DNA from: Cytophagaceae bacterium
GTDB lineage: Bacteria; Bacteroidota; Bacteroidia; Cytophagales; Spirosomataceae
Assembly: GCA_027486845.1 (NCBI GenBank)
Contig: JAIXOL010000062.1
Span: 1-64,000, forward strand
Direction: 5' to 3'
DNA: 64,000 nt
In this document: piece by piece, positions 27,780 to 34,985 of the stretch
How the letters are laid out: each line of letters begins with the position of its first letter
Position numbering within the stretch: position 1 is the first letter of the stretch
Position numbers and translations under genes: made by a program
The notes under the pieces: generated by a model
The model's database searches: none
Told to the model about the DNA's origin: nothing
Seen by the model: the letters and a program-made list of their open reading frames with translations, nothing else

Positions 27780-29009
27780 ATGGCAAAAAAACATTTTAAC
27801 AATAACGAAACACTTTCTTTAGGACTCAAAGAAAACTGGCAACAGTTTAGTTTATTGGTCATTGTCAATGCCTTCGTTGGTGGAATGGTAGGTTTAGAGC
27901 GTTCAATTATTCCGCAATTGGCCGAAACCGCATTTGGTTTATCCTCAAAATTTGCCATACTTTCGTTTATCGTTGCTTTTGGTATTACAAAAGCCATTGC
28001 TAATTATTTCACAGGTAGATTAGCCAATAATATTGGTCGGAAAAACCTTTTGATAATCGGTTGGCTTTTGGCATTACCCATACCAATTATCATAATTTAC
28101 GCCAATGCTTGGTCATGGATTATTGTGGCAAATATGCTTTTGGGCATAAGTCAGGGACTCACTTGGAGCAGCACTGTTGTGATGAAAATGGATTTGGTCG
28201 GTGAAAAACAGCGAGGTTTAGCAATGGGAATCAATGAATTTGCTGGCTATTTGGCGGTTGGTATTGTTGCGTTCTTGACAGGCTATATTGCTGAAAAATA
28301 TGGTGTTCGCCCCTACCCATTTTATATCGGAATCATCATTTCAATTGTAGGACTTTTATTAAGTGTTATTTGGGTGAAAGACACTAAAAAATTTGTATCG
28401 CAAGAAGCAAAAAACTCTACAATTATCAATACTAAAAATGTATTCTGGACGACTACCTTTAAAGACAAAACACTGAGCTCGGTAACCCAAGCAGGGCTTG
28501 TCAATAACCTAAATGATGGCATGATTTGGGGTCTTTTGCCAATTTTATTATTACAATTAAAGATAAACAATCAAAATATTGGAATAATCACAGCAGTTTA
28601 TCCAACTTTTTGGGGAATAGGACAACTTTTCACAGGAAAAATGTCAGATATTTATTCTAAGAAAAAAATGCTATTTTGGGGAATGTTCGTGCAAGGAATC
28701 GCTATTATCTTATTGGTTTTTGCAAAGGATTTCTATATTTTAGCTATCTTATCTGCCTTTTTAGGCATTGGTACAGCTTTGGTTTATCCTACATTTTTAT
28801 CGACAATAGCCCAAGTTACTAGCCCCAATCAACGAGCCGAAAGTATTGGTACATTTAGACTTTGGAGAGATTTGGGCTATGCTTTTGGAGCTATTATTTC
28901 GGGTATAATTGCCGATATTCTTGGCATAAAATACGCTATTATTTTGATAGGAATTATTACAATTATATCGGCAATCATTATTCAAACTCGAATGAATAAT
29001 GAACTTTAG
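27780..29009 (+). CDS. MFS transporter
   Basis: 409 residues with about 12 membrane helices. TGRLANNIGRKNLLIIGW is the A-type loop motif between helices 2 and 3, and TGKMSDIYSKKKMLFWG is its repeat between helices 8 and 9. The sequence resembles drug- or solute-exporting MFS proteins of Bacteroidota; no substrate can be named. It follows the Crp/Fnr gene by 65 nt and is probably its target. It precedes the sulfur genes but lacks their shared operator, so it may be a separate unit. Confidence 0.82.
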   Translation: MAKKHFNNNETLSLGLKENWQQFSLLVIVNAFVGGMVGLERSIIPQLAETAFGLSSKFAILSFIVAFGITKAIANYFTGRLANNIGRKNLLIIGWLLALPIPIIIIYANAWSWIIVANMLLGISQGLTWSSTVVMKMDLVGEKQRGLAMGINEFAGYLAVGIVAFLTGYIAEKYGVRPYPFYIGIIISIVGLLLSVIWVKDTKKFVSQEAKNSTIINTKNVFWTTTFKDKTLSSVTQAGLVNNLNDGMIWGLLPILLLQLKINNQNIGIITAVYPTFWGIGQLFTGKMSDIYSKKKMLFWGMFVQGIAIILLVFAKDFYILAILSAFLGIGTALVYPTFLSTIAQVTSPNQRAESIGTFRLWRDLGYAFGAIISGIIADILGIKYAIILIGIITIISAIIIQTRMNNEL

Positions 29010-29155
29010 TACTCGGCATTAAAAGCATTTTTTACTTAAAATATGGCACTTTTTACCAAATTTTAAATAAAAACCAAAGCTAATGAGCAAAATCGTATAA
29101 TTTTACTGTTGCTCTAATTATAGACATTCCTTACAATTGTTTAATCTGCTCAAAA

Positions 29156-29806
29156 ATGAAATTAGACCTTAATTTTTTACACAATAAATTCGGAATCATC
29201 TTTGAAGTTGGCCTTCTGAAAGAAATCATTGAATTTGGCACATATCTAGAGGTTGAAGAAGGATTTGTAATGATGCGTCCAGGTGGTTTTATTCGTTCGG
29301 TACCAATAATTCTAAATGGTTCAGTAAAAATTGTGCGTTCGGATGCCGAAGGCCGTGAAGCATTACTCTATTATTTAGGTGAAAAAGATTCGTGTGCGAT
29401 GTCGCTTACCTGTTGCTTAAATAGCCGTAAAAGTGAAATTACAGCCACAGCTGATTCTCCAACTCAACTGATACAAGTACCCGTTCAAAAAATCGAAGAA
29501 TGGATGACCAAATATTCATCTTGGAAAGAATATGTTTTTATGACTTATCAAAAACGTTTTGATGATTTACTGGCTGCCATTGACCAAATTGCTTTTTTTA
29601 AACTCGACGAACGCCTAATTGCATTACTAAAGAAAAAATCAGCTCAATGTGGGTGCATGGTTTTTAATGTAACTCATGAAGAATTAGGCAATGAATTAGC
29701 CACTTCACGGGAAGTTGTTTCTCGACTTTTGAAACAACTCGAACGCCTCGGTCGTGTAAAGCTTTCTCGAAATAAAATCGAATTACTGGATATAGCCTTG
29801 AAATAA
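29156..29806 (+). CDS. Cysteine-rich Crp/Fnr regulator, probable controller of the sulfur regulon
   Basis: 216 residues: an N-terminal barrel (PIILNGSVKIVRSDAEGREALLY is split across 50-72), a dimer helix (about 120-145) and a winged helix-turn-helix (EELGNELATSREVVSRLLKQ, 176-195). Five cysteines cluster as C80, C86-C87 and C165, C167, possible thiol or persulfide sensors. The helix-turn-helix and the five CRP-like palindromes at 29869-36790 make it the obvious activator of the genes that follow (inference). Its own upstream region lacks the palindrome. A terminator overlaps its stop codon. Confidence 0.87.
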   Translation: MKLDLNFLHNKFGIIFEVGLLKEIIEFGTYLEVEEGFVMMRPGGFIRSVPIILNGSVKIVRSDAEGREALLYYLGEKDSCAMSLTCCLNSRKSEITATADSPTQLIQVPVQKIEEWMTKYSSWKEYVFMTYQKRFDDLLAAIDQIAFFKLDERLIALLKKKSAQCGCMVFNVTHEELGNELATSREVVSRLLKQLERLGRVKLSRNKIELLDIALK

Positions 29807-29824
29807 TATTCAAGGCTTTTTTTA
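29794..29824 (+). terminator. Terminator of the Crp/Fnr gene
   Basis: AGCCTTGAA and TTCAAGGCT form a perfect 9-bp stem with a 6-nt loop, followed by a run of eight T. The left arm includes the last codons and the stop of the regulator gene. Confidence 0.88.
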
Positions 29825-29868
29825 TCCTCAAAAATAAACTGACAAAAATCATAAAATTTTGTGGCTAT

Positions 29869-29912
29869 GTAACAATTATCACGGAATACCGACTTTGCCC
29901 ACGATACTTTTG
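29869..29912 (+). promoter_or_regulatory. Sulfur-regulon promoter 1 (operator plus -7 box)
   Basis: Operator GTAACAATTATCAC (29869-29882), a 22-nt gap, then TACTTTTG (29905-29912), a perfect TAnnTTTG box. The start codon of the TSUP gene is 32 nt further on. The operator centre would lie near -41 to -43, the class II activator position. It is preceded by GTGGCTATGTAA, also nearly present at promoter 2. Confidence 0.85.
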
Positions 29913-29944
29913 TAGTGTTATTTACGAAATCACTATAGAAGAAA

Positions 29945-30754
29945 ATGAATTCAACAGAGATAGTAGGCTTTAGTGCCTCAATATTAATCGGTGTTAGTTT
30001 GGGCTTGATTGGCGGCGGTGGAAGTATCCTAACTTTACCCGTCATGGTTTATTTACTCCATATTAGCCCAGTGACTTCTACGGCTTACTCATTATTCGTG
30101 GTTGGCACTACCTCGTTGGTTGGTTCGGCAAGTTTTATGAAAAAGAAATTGGTCAACTACCGAGCAGCACTTGTTTTTGCCATTCCATCTTTTACAACGG
30201 TTTTTTTGACCAGAAAATATTTAGTTCCTGCCATCCCAGACCCTTTATTCCATATTTCGGGTTTTGAACTTTCAAAAAATGTGGGCATTATGGTATTTTT
30301 TGCACTCATTATGTTGGCGGCATCTTATTCGATGATAAAAAGCCAAAAAGATGAAAAAGAAGAAAATACTGGCGAACTGAAATTCAACTATCCGATGATT
30401 GCCCTCGAAGGTGCTTTAGTCGGAATGCTCACGGGAATTGTGGGTGCTGGTGGCGGATTTTTGATTATTCCTGCCCTTGTACTTTTTGCTCGTTTACCAA
30501 TGAAAATGGCGGTCGGAACTTCATTGCTGATTATTGCCGCCAAATCTCTCATCGGATTTTTAGGTGATTTATCAAACCTAACAGTCGATTGGGATTTTTT
30601 GCTACCCTTTACAGCTCTTTCGGTAGCTGGAATTTTCTTAGGAACGTATCTTTCAAAATTCATTCCTGGCGATAAACTCAAAAAAGCCTTCGGTTGGTTT
30701 GTTTTGGTCATGGGAATTTACATCATCACAAAAGAAGTTTTCTTTAAAGCATAA
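29945..30754 (+). CDS. TauE/SafE-family (TSUP) sulfur-compound exporter
   Basis: 269 residues, about eight membrane helices in two half-repeats. Both halves show the glycine-rich hairpin: GLIGGGGSILTLPVMVYLL near residue 22 and GIVGAGGGFLIIPALVLF near residue 160. TSUP proteins move sulfite, sulfoacetate or related anions across the inner membrane. As the first gene of the sulfur island and driven by its own copy of the shared promoter, it most likely expels sulfite made by the dioxygenase/rhodanese encoded next (inference). Confidence 0.88.
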   Translation: MNSTEIVGFSASILIGVSLGLIGGGGSILTLPVMVYLLHISPVTSTAYSLFVVGTTSLVGSASFMKKKLVNYRAALVFAIPSFTTVFLTRKYLVPAIPDPLFHISGFELSKNVGIMVFFALIMLAASYSMIKSQKDEKEENTGELKFNYPMIALEGALVGMLTGIVGAGGGFLIIPALVLFARLPMKMAVGTSLLIIAAKSLIGFLGDLSNLTVDWDFLLPFTALSVAGIFLGTYLSKFIPGDKLKKAFGWFVLVMGIYIITKEVFFKA

Positions 30755-30768
30755 AAAAACGTGGCTTT

Positions 30769-30812
30769 GTAATAAATGTCACAGTAAATATTTAGCAGTT
30801 ACTCTAATTTTG
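30769..30812 (+). promoter_or_regulatory. Sulfur-regulon promoter 2
   Basis: Operator GTAATAAATGTCAC (30769-30782), exactly 22 nt, then TAATTTTG (30805-30812). The start codon of the dioxygenase-rhodanese gene is 27 nt downstream. The preceding bases GTGGCTTTGTAA nearly repeat those of promoter 1. Confidence 0.85.
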
Positions 30813-30839
30813 AATTAAAATCTAAAACTTCATAAAACT

Positions 30840-32252
30840 ATGTTTTTTCAACACGTATATGACAAATCTTTAGCTCAAGCGAGCTACTTTATAGGATGCC
30901 AAAAGGCAGGAATCGCCATCGTAATTGACCCAAAAAGAGATATTGACACTTATCTCGAAATTGCGAAGCAAAATAACATGAAAATTACGCATGTAACCGA
31001 AACGCATATTCACGCTGATTTTCTTTCAGGTGCGAGAGAATTGGCGGCCGTAACTGGTGCAACGATGTATCTTTCTGATGAAGGTGGCGAAGGTTGGGAG
31101 TATGAATTTGACCACGTTGGCTTGAAAAATGGCAGCGTAATCACGGTAGGAAATCTTACTTTGGAAGTTTTACATACACCAGGCCACACGCCCGAAAGTA
31201 TCAGTTTCTTATTGACTGACAAGCCAGCGAGTTTAGAACCAGTAATGTTATTCACAGGTGATTTCGTTTTCGTTGGAGACATCGGTCGCCCTGATTTATT
31301 AGAAAAAGCCGCAGGTTTCGCTGGAACAAAAGAAGCGGGTGCATTAGAAATGTACAAATCTGTGCAACGATTCAATGCTTTGCCAGATTATTTACAAGTT
31401 TGGCCAGGTCACGGAGCAGGTTCGGCTTGCGGAAAAGCTTTGGGTGCAGTTCCAAGTTCAACGGTTGGTTACGAAAAAATCAGAAACTGGGCATTTCAGT
31501 ACGAAGATGATAAAAATGGTTTTGTGAAGTATCTGCTAGAAGACCAGCCAGAGCCACCGAAATATTTTGCAATGATGAAACACTTAAACAAAGTGAATCG
31601 TCCGTTATTGACCGAAGTTCCGACTCAAAAGAAGCTTTCGGGTGAAGAGGTAAAAGACGCAATGGCGAAAGGTATTAAACTAATTGATACACGTAATAAG
31701 TTTGATTTTGCCGCAGGATATGTACCAAAAAGTATTAATATTCAAGGAAATAACGCTTTTGCTACTTGGATGGGTTGGTTCTTGAATTACGAAGAACAAT
31801 TTATATTGGTGGCTACCGATGCCCAAATCGAAGACCTTACTCGCAAATTAATGCGTATTGGTTTGGACAATGTTTTGGGTTATGTATCTGATATAAATTC
31901 TTTGGGAGTTGAGTTGAAACAAAGCAATATAATCGGAATCGACGAGTTTAAATCTTATTTAGACCGTGAAGATACGCAAATCATCGACCTCAGAGGTGTT
32001 GCCGAATTTAATACGGGTCACGTAGCAGGAGCTGACAATATTTTTGTCGGAACAATTTTACAAAACCTTGATAAAATTAGCAAAGACAAGCAAATTGTGA
32101 TTCACTGTCAAGGCGGAGATAGAGCGGCGATTGGTTATTCAGTTTTGGAGAAAGCAGGTTTCAAAAATATCAAAAATTATTCGGCAGGAATGAACGAATG
32201 GGTAAACAAAGGCAATCCGATTGAAACAAGCGTTGTTGAAGCGGCGGTTTGA
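30840..32252 (+). CDS. Persulfide dioxygenase-rhodanese fusion (CstB-like)
   Basis: 470 residues. The N-terminal metallo-beta-lactamase fold (1-250) has the HIHAD motif (H56, H58, D60), HTPGHTPESISF and GDFVFVGDIGRPDLL, as in ETHE1-type persulfide dioxygenases. Residues about 265-350 are a rhodanese domain lacking the active cysteine, and about 365-460 a full rhodanese with HCQGGDRA (Cys423). This three-domain order matches CstB, which oxidises persulfide to sulfite and makes thiosulfate. It works in the cytoplasm on low-molecular-weight persulfides. A strong terminator ends this single-gene unit. Confidence 0.9.
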   Translation: MFFQHVYDKSLAQASYFIGCQKAGIAIVIDPKRDIDTYLEIAKQNNMKITHVTETHIHADFLSGARELAAVTGATMYLSDEGGEGWEYEFDHVGLKNGSVITVGNLTLEVLHTPGHTPESISFLLTDKPASLEPVMLFTGDFVFVGDIGRPDLLEKAAGFAGTKEAGALEMYKSVQRFNALPDYLQVWPGHGAGSACGKALGAVPSSTVGYEKIRNWAFQYEDDKNGFVKYLLEDQPEPPKYFAMMKHLNKVNRPLLTEVPTQKKLSGEEVKDAMAKGIKLIDTRNKFDFAAGYVPKSINIQGNNAFATWMGWFLNYEEQFILVATDAQIEDLTRKLMRIGLDNVLGYVSDINSLGVELKQSNIIGIDEFKSYLDREDTQIIDLRGVAEFNTGHVAGADNIFVGTILQNLDKISKDKQIVIHCQGGDRAAIGYSVLEKAGFKNIKNYSAGMNEWVNKGNPIETSVVEAAV

Positions 32253-32276
32253 TAAAATCAATTTTATAACTTTTAT

Positions 32277-32316
32277 AAACCCCCAAGCATTTCGTATGCC
32301 TTGGGGTTTATTTTTT
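32277..32316 (+). terminator. Terminator after the dioxygenase-rhodanese gene
   Basis: AAACCCCCAAG and CCTTGGGGTTT form a long stem with one bulged C, followed by ATTTTTTAT. It isolates the gene from the rhodanese promoter downstream. Confidence 0.85.
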
Positions 32317-32346
32317 ATAAATTATTCGCACATTTCTGTATCTAGT

Positions 32347-32390
32347 GTAACATTTATCACTTTACTTTCGGTAACAAAATCGGACTTTTG
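32347..32390 (+). promoter_or_regulatory. Sulfur-regulon promoter 3
   Basis: Operator GTAACATTTATCAC (32347-32360), 22 nt, then GACTTTTG (32383-32390), which matches TAnnTTTG except for the first base. The rhodanese ATG is 37 nt downstream. The exact spacing conservation supports the call despite the weaker box. Confidence 0.78.
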
Positions 32391-32427
32391 TTTTAGAAAT
32401 TATTTATAACACAAAAGCACAAAAACC

Positions 32428-32754
32428 ATGTTAGATTTTTTTAAAACAAAGAAAAGTTACGAAAACGTAAAAGCTGCCGATTTCAAACAACTAATTACCA
32501 ACACACCAAATGCTGTAATTTTGGACGTTAGAACGCTTGCCGAACACAAACAAGGCGGCATTGACGGTGCAATAAATATTGATATTATGGGAAGTGGTTT
32601 CACTCAGAAAGTTGCCACTTTGGATAAGGATAAAACCTATTTTGTGTATTGCCGTAGTGGAAATCGTAGCGGAAGTGCTTGCGAAATAATGAGCAAAGAT
32701 GGCTTCAAAAATCTTTATAATCTTTCCGGCGGCATGATGAACTGGCCTTATTAA
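32428..32754 (+). CDS. Single-domain rhodanese (sulfurtransferase)
   Basis: 108 residues, one rhodanese domain. The active-site loop is YCRSGNRSGSA with a single catalytic Cys, the size-six loop of sulfur-transferring members; AVILDVRTLAEHKQGGI is the CH2A-like entry motif. It has no signal peptide and is probably cytoplasmic. It passes sulfane sulfur between thiols, probably together with the dioxygenase fusion. First gene of promoter unit 3, followed 35 nt later by the small membrane protein. Confidence 0.9.
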   Translation: MLDFFKTKKSYENVKAADFKQLITNTPNAVILDVRTLAEHKQGGIDGAINIDIMGSGFTQKVATLDKDKTYFVYCRSGNRSGSACEIMSKDGFKNLYNLSGGMMNWPY

Positions 32755-32789
32755 AATTGATGCGTTAAAAACTTAAATCTTCAAAAACG

Positions 32790-33035
32790 ATGAAAAAAAC
32801 ACTCATAAACTGGGATTTTATGCGATTCCTACGCCTAGGAATCGGACTTTGGCTTGGCTACACTGCCATCACTGAGCATCAGTTAATCATCGGAGTAATG
32901 GCTGGCTTATTTCTGATTCAAGCCATGATGAATATTGGTTGTGGAAGCAAAGGCTGTAATCTACCTTTTAATAAAAATAATATAAATCAGAAAGTTGAAG
33001 ATCTTAGTTTTGAAGAATTAAAACAAAAACAATAG
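32790..33035 (+). CDS. Small membrane protein, DUF2892-like
   Basis: 81 residues with two hydrophobic helices (about 10-27 and 31-47) and a conserved-looking GCGSKGCNLPF segment. Proteins of this type (DUF2892 and relatives) often follow rhodanese genes, as in YgaP-like arrangements where the helices anchor or partner a rhodanese. Here rhodanese and membrane part are separate genes 35 nt apart. The two cysteines of the GCGSKGC segment may handle sulfane sulfur; this is inference. Confidence 0.65.
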   Translation: MKKTLINWDFMRFLRLGIGLWLGYTAITEHQLIIGVMAGLFLIQAMMNIGCGSKGCNLPFNKNNINQKVEDLSFEELKQKQ

Positions 33036-33047
33036 ACCTCAAAGAAA

Positions 33048-33222
33048 ATGGAAACGAGCGAAAAAAAACAAACTTTTGCCGATATAACAAAATGACACAG
33101 ATGAAGAAGTAAAAATTGCTCTTTCCGACCTACACGGTGCATTTACGGGTTTAGTTCCCGAAAAAATGAAAGAAGAAATGCAAAAAATGGACAAAGAGAA
33201 AGGAAAAACTTGTAAACATTAG
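33048..33222 (+). pseudogene. Small gene interrupted by a one-base frameshift
   Basis: The ATG at 33048 opens METSEKKQTFADIT, then hits TGA after an A4 run (33088-33092). Dropping one A joins the frame to NDTDEEVKIALSDLHGAF and onward to KGKTCKH and a TAG at 33220-33222, giving about 57 residues. The continuous downstream frame, protein-like composition and following terminator argue for a real gene. Either a natural frameshift, a sequencing error or programmed slippage at the A run explains it. No family was recognised. Confidence 0.6.
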
Positions 33223-33245
33223 AATAAAGTAGAACATGAATTTGG

Positions 33246-33283
33246 AGCAACAAGTCTTAATCATTAGGCTTGTTGCTTTTTTA
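33246..33283 (+). terminator. Terminator of the rhodanese unit
   Basis: AGCAACAAG and CTTGTTGCT form a perfect 9-bp stem with a 14-nt loop, followed by TTTTTAT. Confidence 0.87.
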
Positions 33284-33313
33284 TATTCGTTTTATACAAT
33301 TATTTCTAAGTTT

Positions 33314-33357
33314 GTAACAAATATCACATAAGGTCGATGATATTAATCATATTTTTG
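33314..33357 (+). promoter_or_regulatory. Sulfur-regulon promoter 4
   Basis: Operator GTAACAAATATCAC (33314-33327), 22 nt, then TATTTTTG (33350-33357), a full TAnnTTTG match. The cytochrome gene starts 25 nt downstream. It should drive the cytochrome, DsrE-like and SoxB-like genes. Confidence 0.85.
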
Positions 33358-33382
33358 TGAAGTAAATTATCAAATCTATCTT

Positions 33383-34456
33383 ATGGCAAAATTAGATTCA
33401 AGCAAAGCTTCTAAACAATTAACCTCCATTTTAAGCTTCCTGAGTGGCTTGTTGCTACTGACTGTATTTTTTTTACTCGGATTTGTCTATGTGCATTTTT
33501 TTGGTGTGACAAACTCAACTACTTCTGAAGATATTTCTGAGAAAAAAGAAGTTGTAAAAATTGACACCAATTTTGTGCAAGTCTGGACAGCCCCTGCCGA
33601 ATGGAGAATAATGAAACTCGAACCCGAAGAGCAAAAACTGGTTAAATACGGCAAAGAACTCATTGCCCATACTTCTGAATATTTAGGGCCAAAAGGTAGC
33701 GTTTTGCAGACTTCTAATGGTATGAATTGCCAAAACTGCCATTTAAACGCAGGAACTCAGCCTTGGGGTAATAATTATTTTGCCGTACAAGCCAATTATC
33801 CAAAATTTAGAGAGCGTTCAGGATCGGTTGAAAACCAAATAAAGCGTGTAAATGATTGTTTTGAGAGAAGCCTAAACGGCAAAGCACTCGATTCTACAAG
33901 CCGAGAAATGAAAGCAATTTTGGCTTATATAAAATGGGTGGGCTCAGACGTACCTAAGAAAACAACGCCTCGTGGAGCAGGAATTTTTAAAATAAAAGGC
34001 TTAAAACGTGCCAACGACCCCGAAAAAGGGCGTTTAGTTTATGAACAAAAATGCCAGTCGTGCCACCAAGCAAACGGCGAGGGAATATTAGCCGAAAATG
34101 GCAAAAGCTATACTTATCCGCCACTTTGGGGCAAAAATAGCTATAATCATGGTGCAGGCTTATACCGAATCTCCAATTTTGCGGGTTACGTAAAATACAA
34201 TATGCCACTCGGAGCAACTTACGAACGCCCACAACTCACCGACGAAGAAGCGTGGGATTTAGCAGCTTTTGTCAATTCTCAACCACGCCCTACTAAGGAT
34301 TTAAGCAAAGATTGGCCAAATATTGCTGAAAAACCTTTCGACCATCCTTTTGGCCCTTATGCCGACCCATTTTCTGAACAACAGCATAAATATGGCCCTT
34401 ACAAGCCAATCAAAGAATGGAAAGAAGCACACAAGAAACCATCAAATTCAAAATAA
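33383..34456 (+). CDS. TsdA-like dihaem cytochrome c (thiosulfate dehydrogenase type)
   Basis: 357 residues. One N-terminal membrane helix (about 19-41) anchors two periplasmic haem c domains: CQNCH (C116-H120) and CQSCH (C224-H228). VNDCFERSLNGKAL supplies Cys159, matching the unusual cysteine haem ligand of TsdA, and YNMPLG offers Met274 as ligand for the second haem. TsdA joins two thiosulfates into tetrathionate or runs the reverse; direction cannot be told from sequence. It is the first gene of unit 4, upstream of the DsrE-like and SoxB-like genes. Confidence 0.83.
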   Translation: MAKLDSSKASKQLTSILSFLSGLLLLTVFFLLGFVYVHFFGVTNSTTSEDISEKKEVVKIDTNFVQVWTAPAEWRIMKLEPEEQKLVKYGKELIAHTSEYLGPKGSVLQTSNGMNCQNCHLNAGTQPWGNNYFAVQANYPKFRERSGSVENQIKRVNDCFERSLNGKALDSTSREMKAILAYIKWVGSDVPKKTTPRGAGIFKIKGLKRANDPEKGRLVYEQKCQSCHQANGEGILAENGKSYTYPPLWGKNSYNHGAGLYRISNFAGYVKYNMPLGATYERPQLTDEEAWDLAAFVNSQPRPTKDLSKDWPNIAEKPFDHPFGPYADPFSEQQHKYGPYKPIKEWKEAHKKPSNSK

Positions 34457-34477
34457 TCAACCTTAAATATTTTATCA

Positions 34478-34906
34478 ATGAAAGCCATTAACCTGTTATT
34501 ATTCGTATTTTTAGTATTTGTATCAACCGAAGTTTTTGCCCAAAAACAAAAGAAAGTTAAAGAACATCGAGTAGTTTTTCATCTTGCTACGCCTGATACA
34601 GTTGCCTATCGAGCATTGACCAAACAACTAACAAATGTGCTTACAGTTTGGCCGACTGCTAAAATTGAAGTAGTAGTACATAATAAAGGTTTGGGAATGG
34701 TGATAAAAGGCAAAAGTCAATTTGAACCCGAAATCAATAATCTCATCGAGCAAGGTGTTTCATTTGTGGTTTGTGAAAACTCACTCAAACAACAAAAACT
34801 GACCAAAGAGCAAATCTTCCCGAAAGCTGGGTTTGTGCCAGCGGGTTTGGTCGAAATTATCGAAAAACAAGAACAAGGTTGGTCATATATTAAGGCAGGA
34901 TTTTAA
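34478..34906 (+). CDS. Secreted DsrE-family protein
   Basis: 142 residues. The leader (INLLLFVFLVFVSTEVFA) is a clear signal peptide, so the DsrE-like domain lies in the periplasm. The domain has the Rossmann-like start HRVVFHLATPD and a single cysteine in FVVCENSLKQQ, the position of the sulfur-carrying Cys in DsrE-type proteins. The family binds or relays sulfane sulfur. It lies 21 nt after the cytochrome gene and could act with it or with the SoxB-like hydrolase; no biochemical role is shown. Confidence 0.78.
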   Translation: MKAINLLLFVFLVFVSTEVFAQKQKKVKEHRVVFHLATPDTVAYRALTKQLTNVLTVWPTAKIEVVVHNKGLGMVIKGKSQFEPEINNLIEQGVSFVVCENSLKQQKLTKEQIFPKAGFVPAGLVEIIEKQEQGWSYIKAGF

Positions 34907-34908
34907 TA

Positions 34909-34953
34909 GTCCGCAGTCGGCAGTCGATAGTCCTCATCAATCGTTTACTATCG
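34909..34953. repeat. Short AGTCGGCAGTC-type repeat with hairpin
   Basis: AGTCCGCAGTCGGCAGTC carries short near-direct repeats, then CGATAGT (34925-34931) pairs with ACTATCG (34947-34953). It fills the gap between the DsrE-like and SoxB-like genes. Such CAGTCGGCAGTC elements are scattered in many Bacteroidota genomes. Confidence 0.5.
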
Positions 34954-34985
34954 TGATTATTAAACATTTAAAGTAATCTAAAAAA

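Noticed and set aside
27715-27780. A sulfur-regulon operator before the MFS gene
   Set aside because: Only TTATGATAAATTTTGTTAA-like sequence is present; it lacks both GTAAC and GTCAC halves and the 22-nt spaced box.
29674-30045. Minus-strand frame across the Crp/Fnr-TSUP gap
   Set aside because: It crosses the terminator and the promoter 1 operator and has no protein features.
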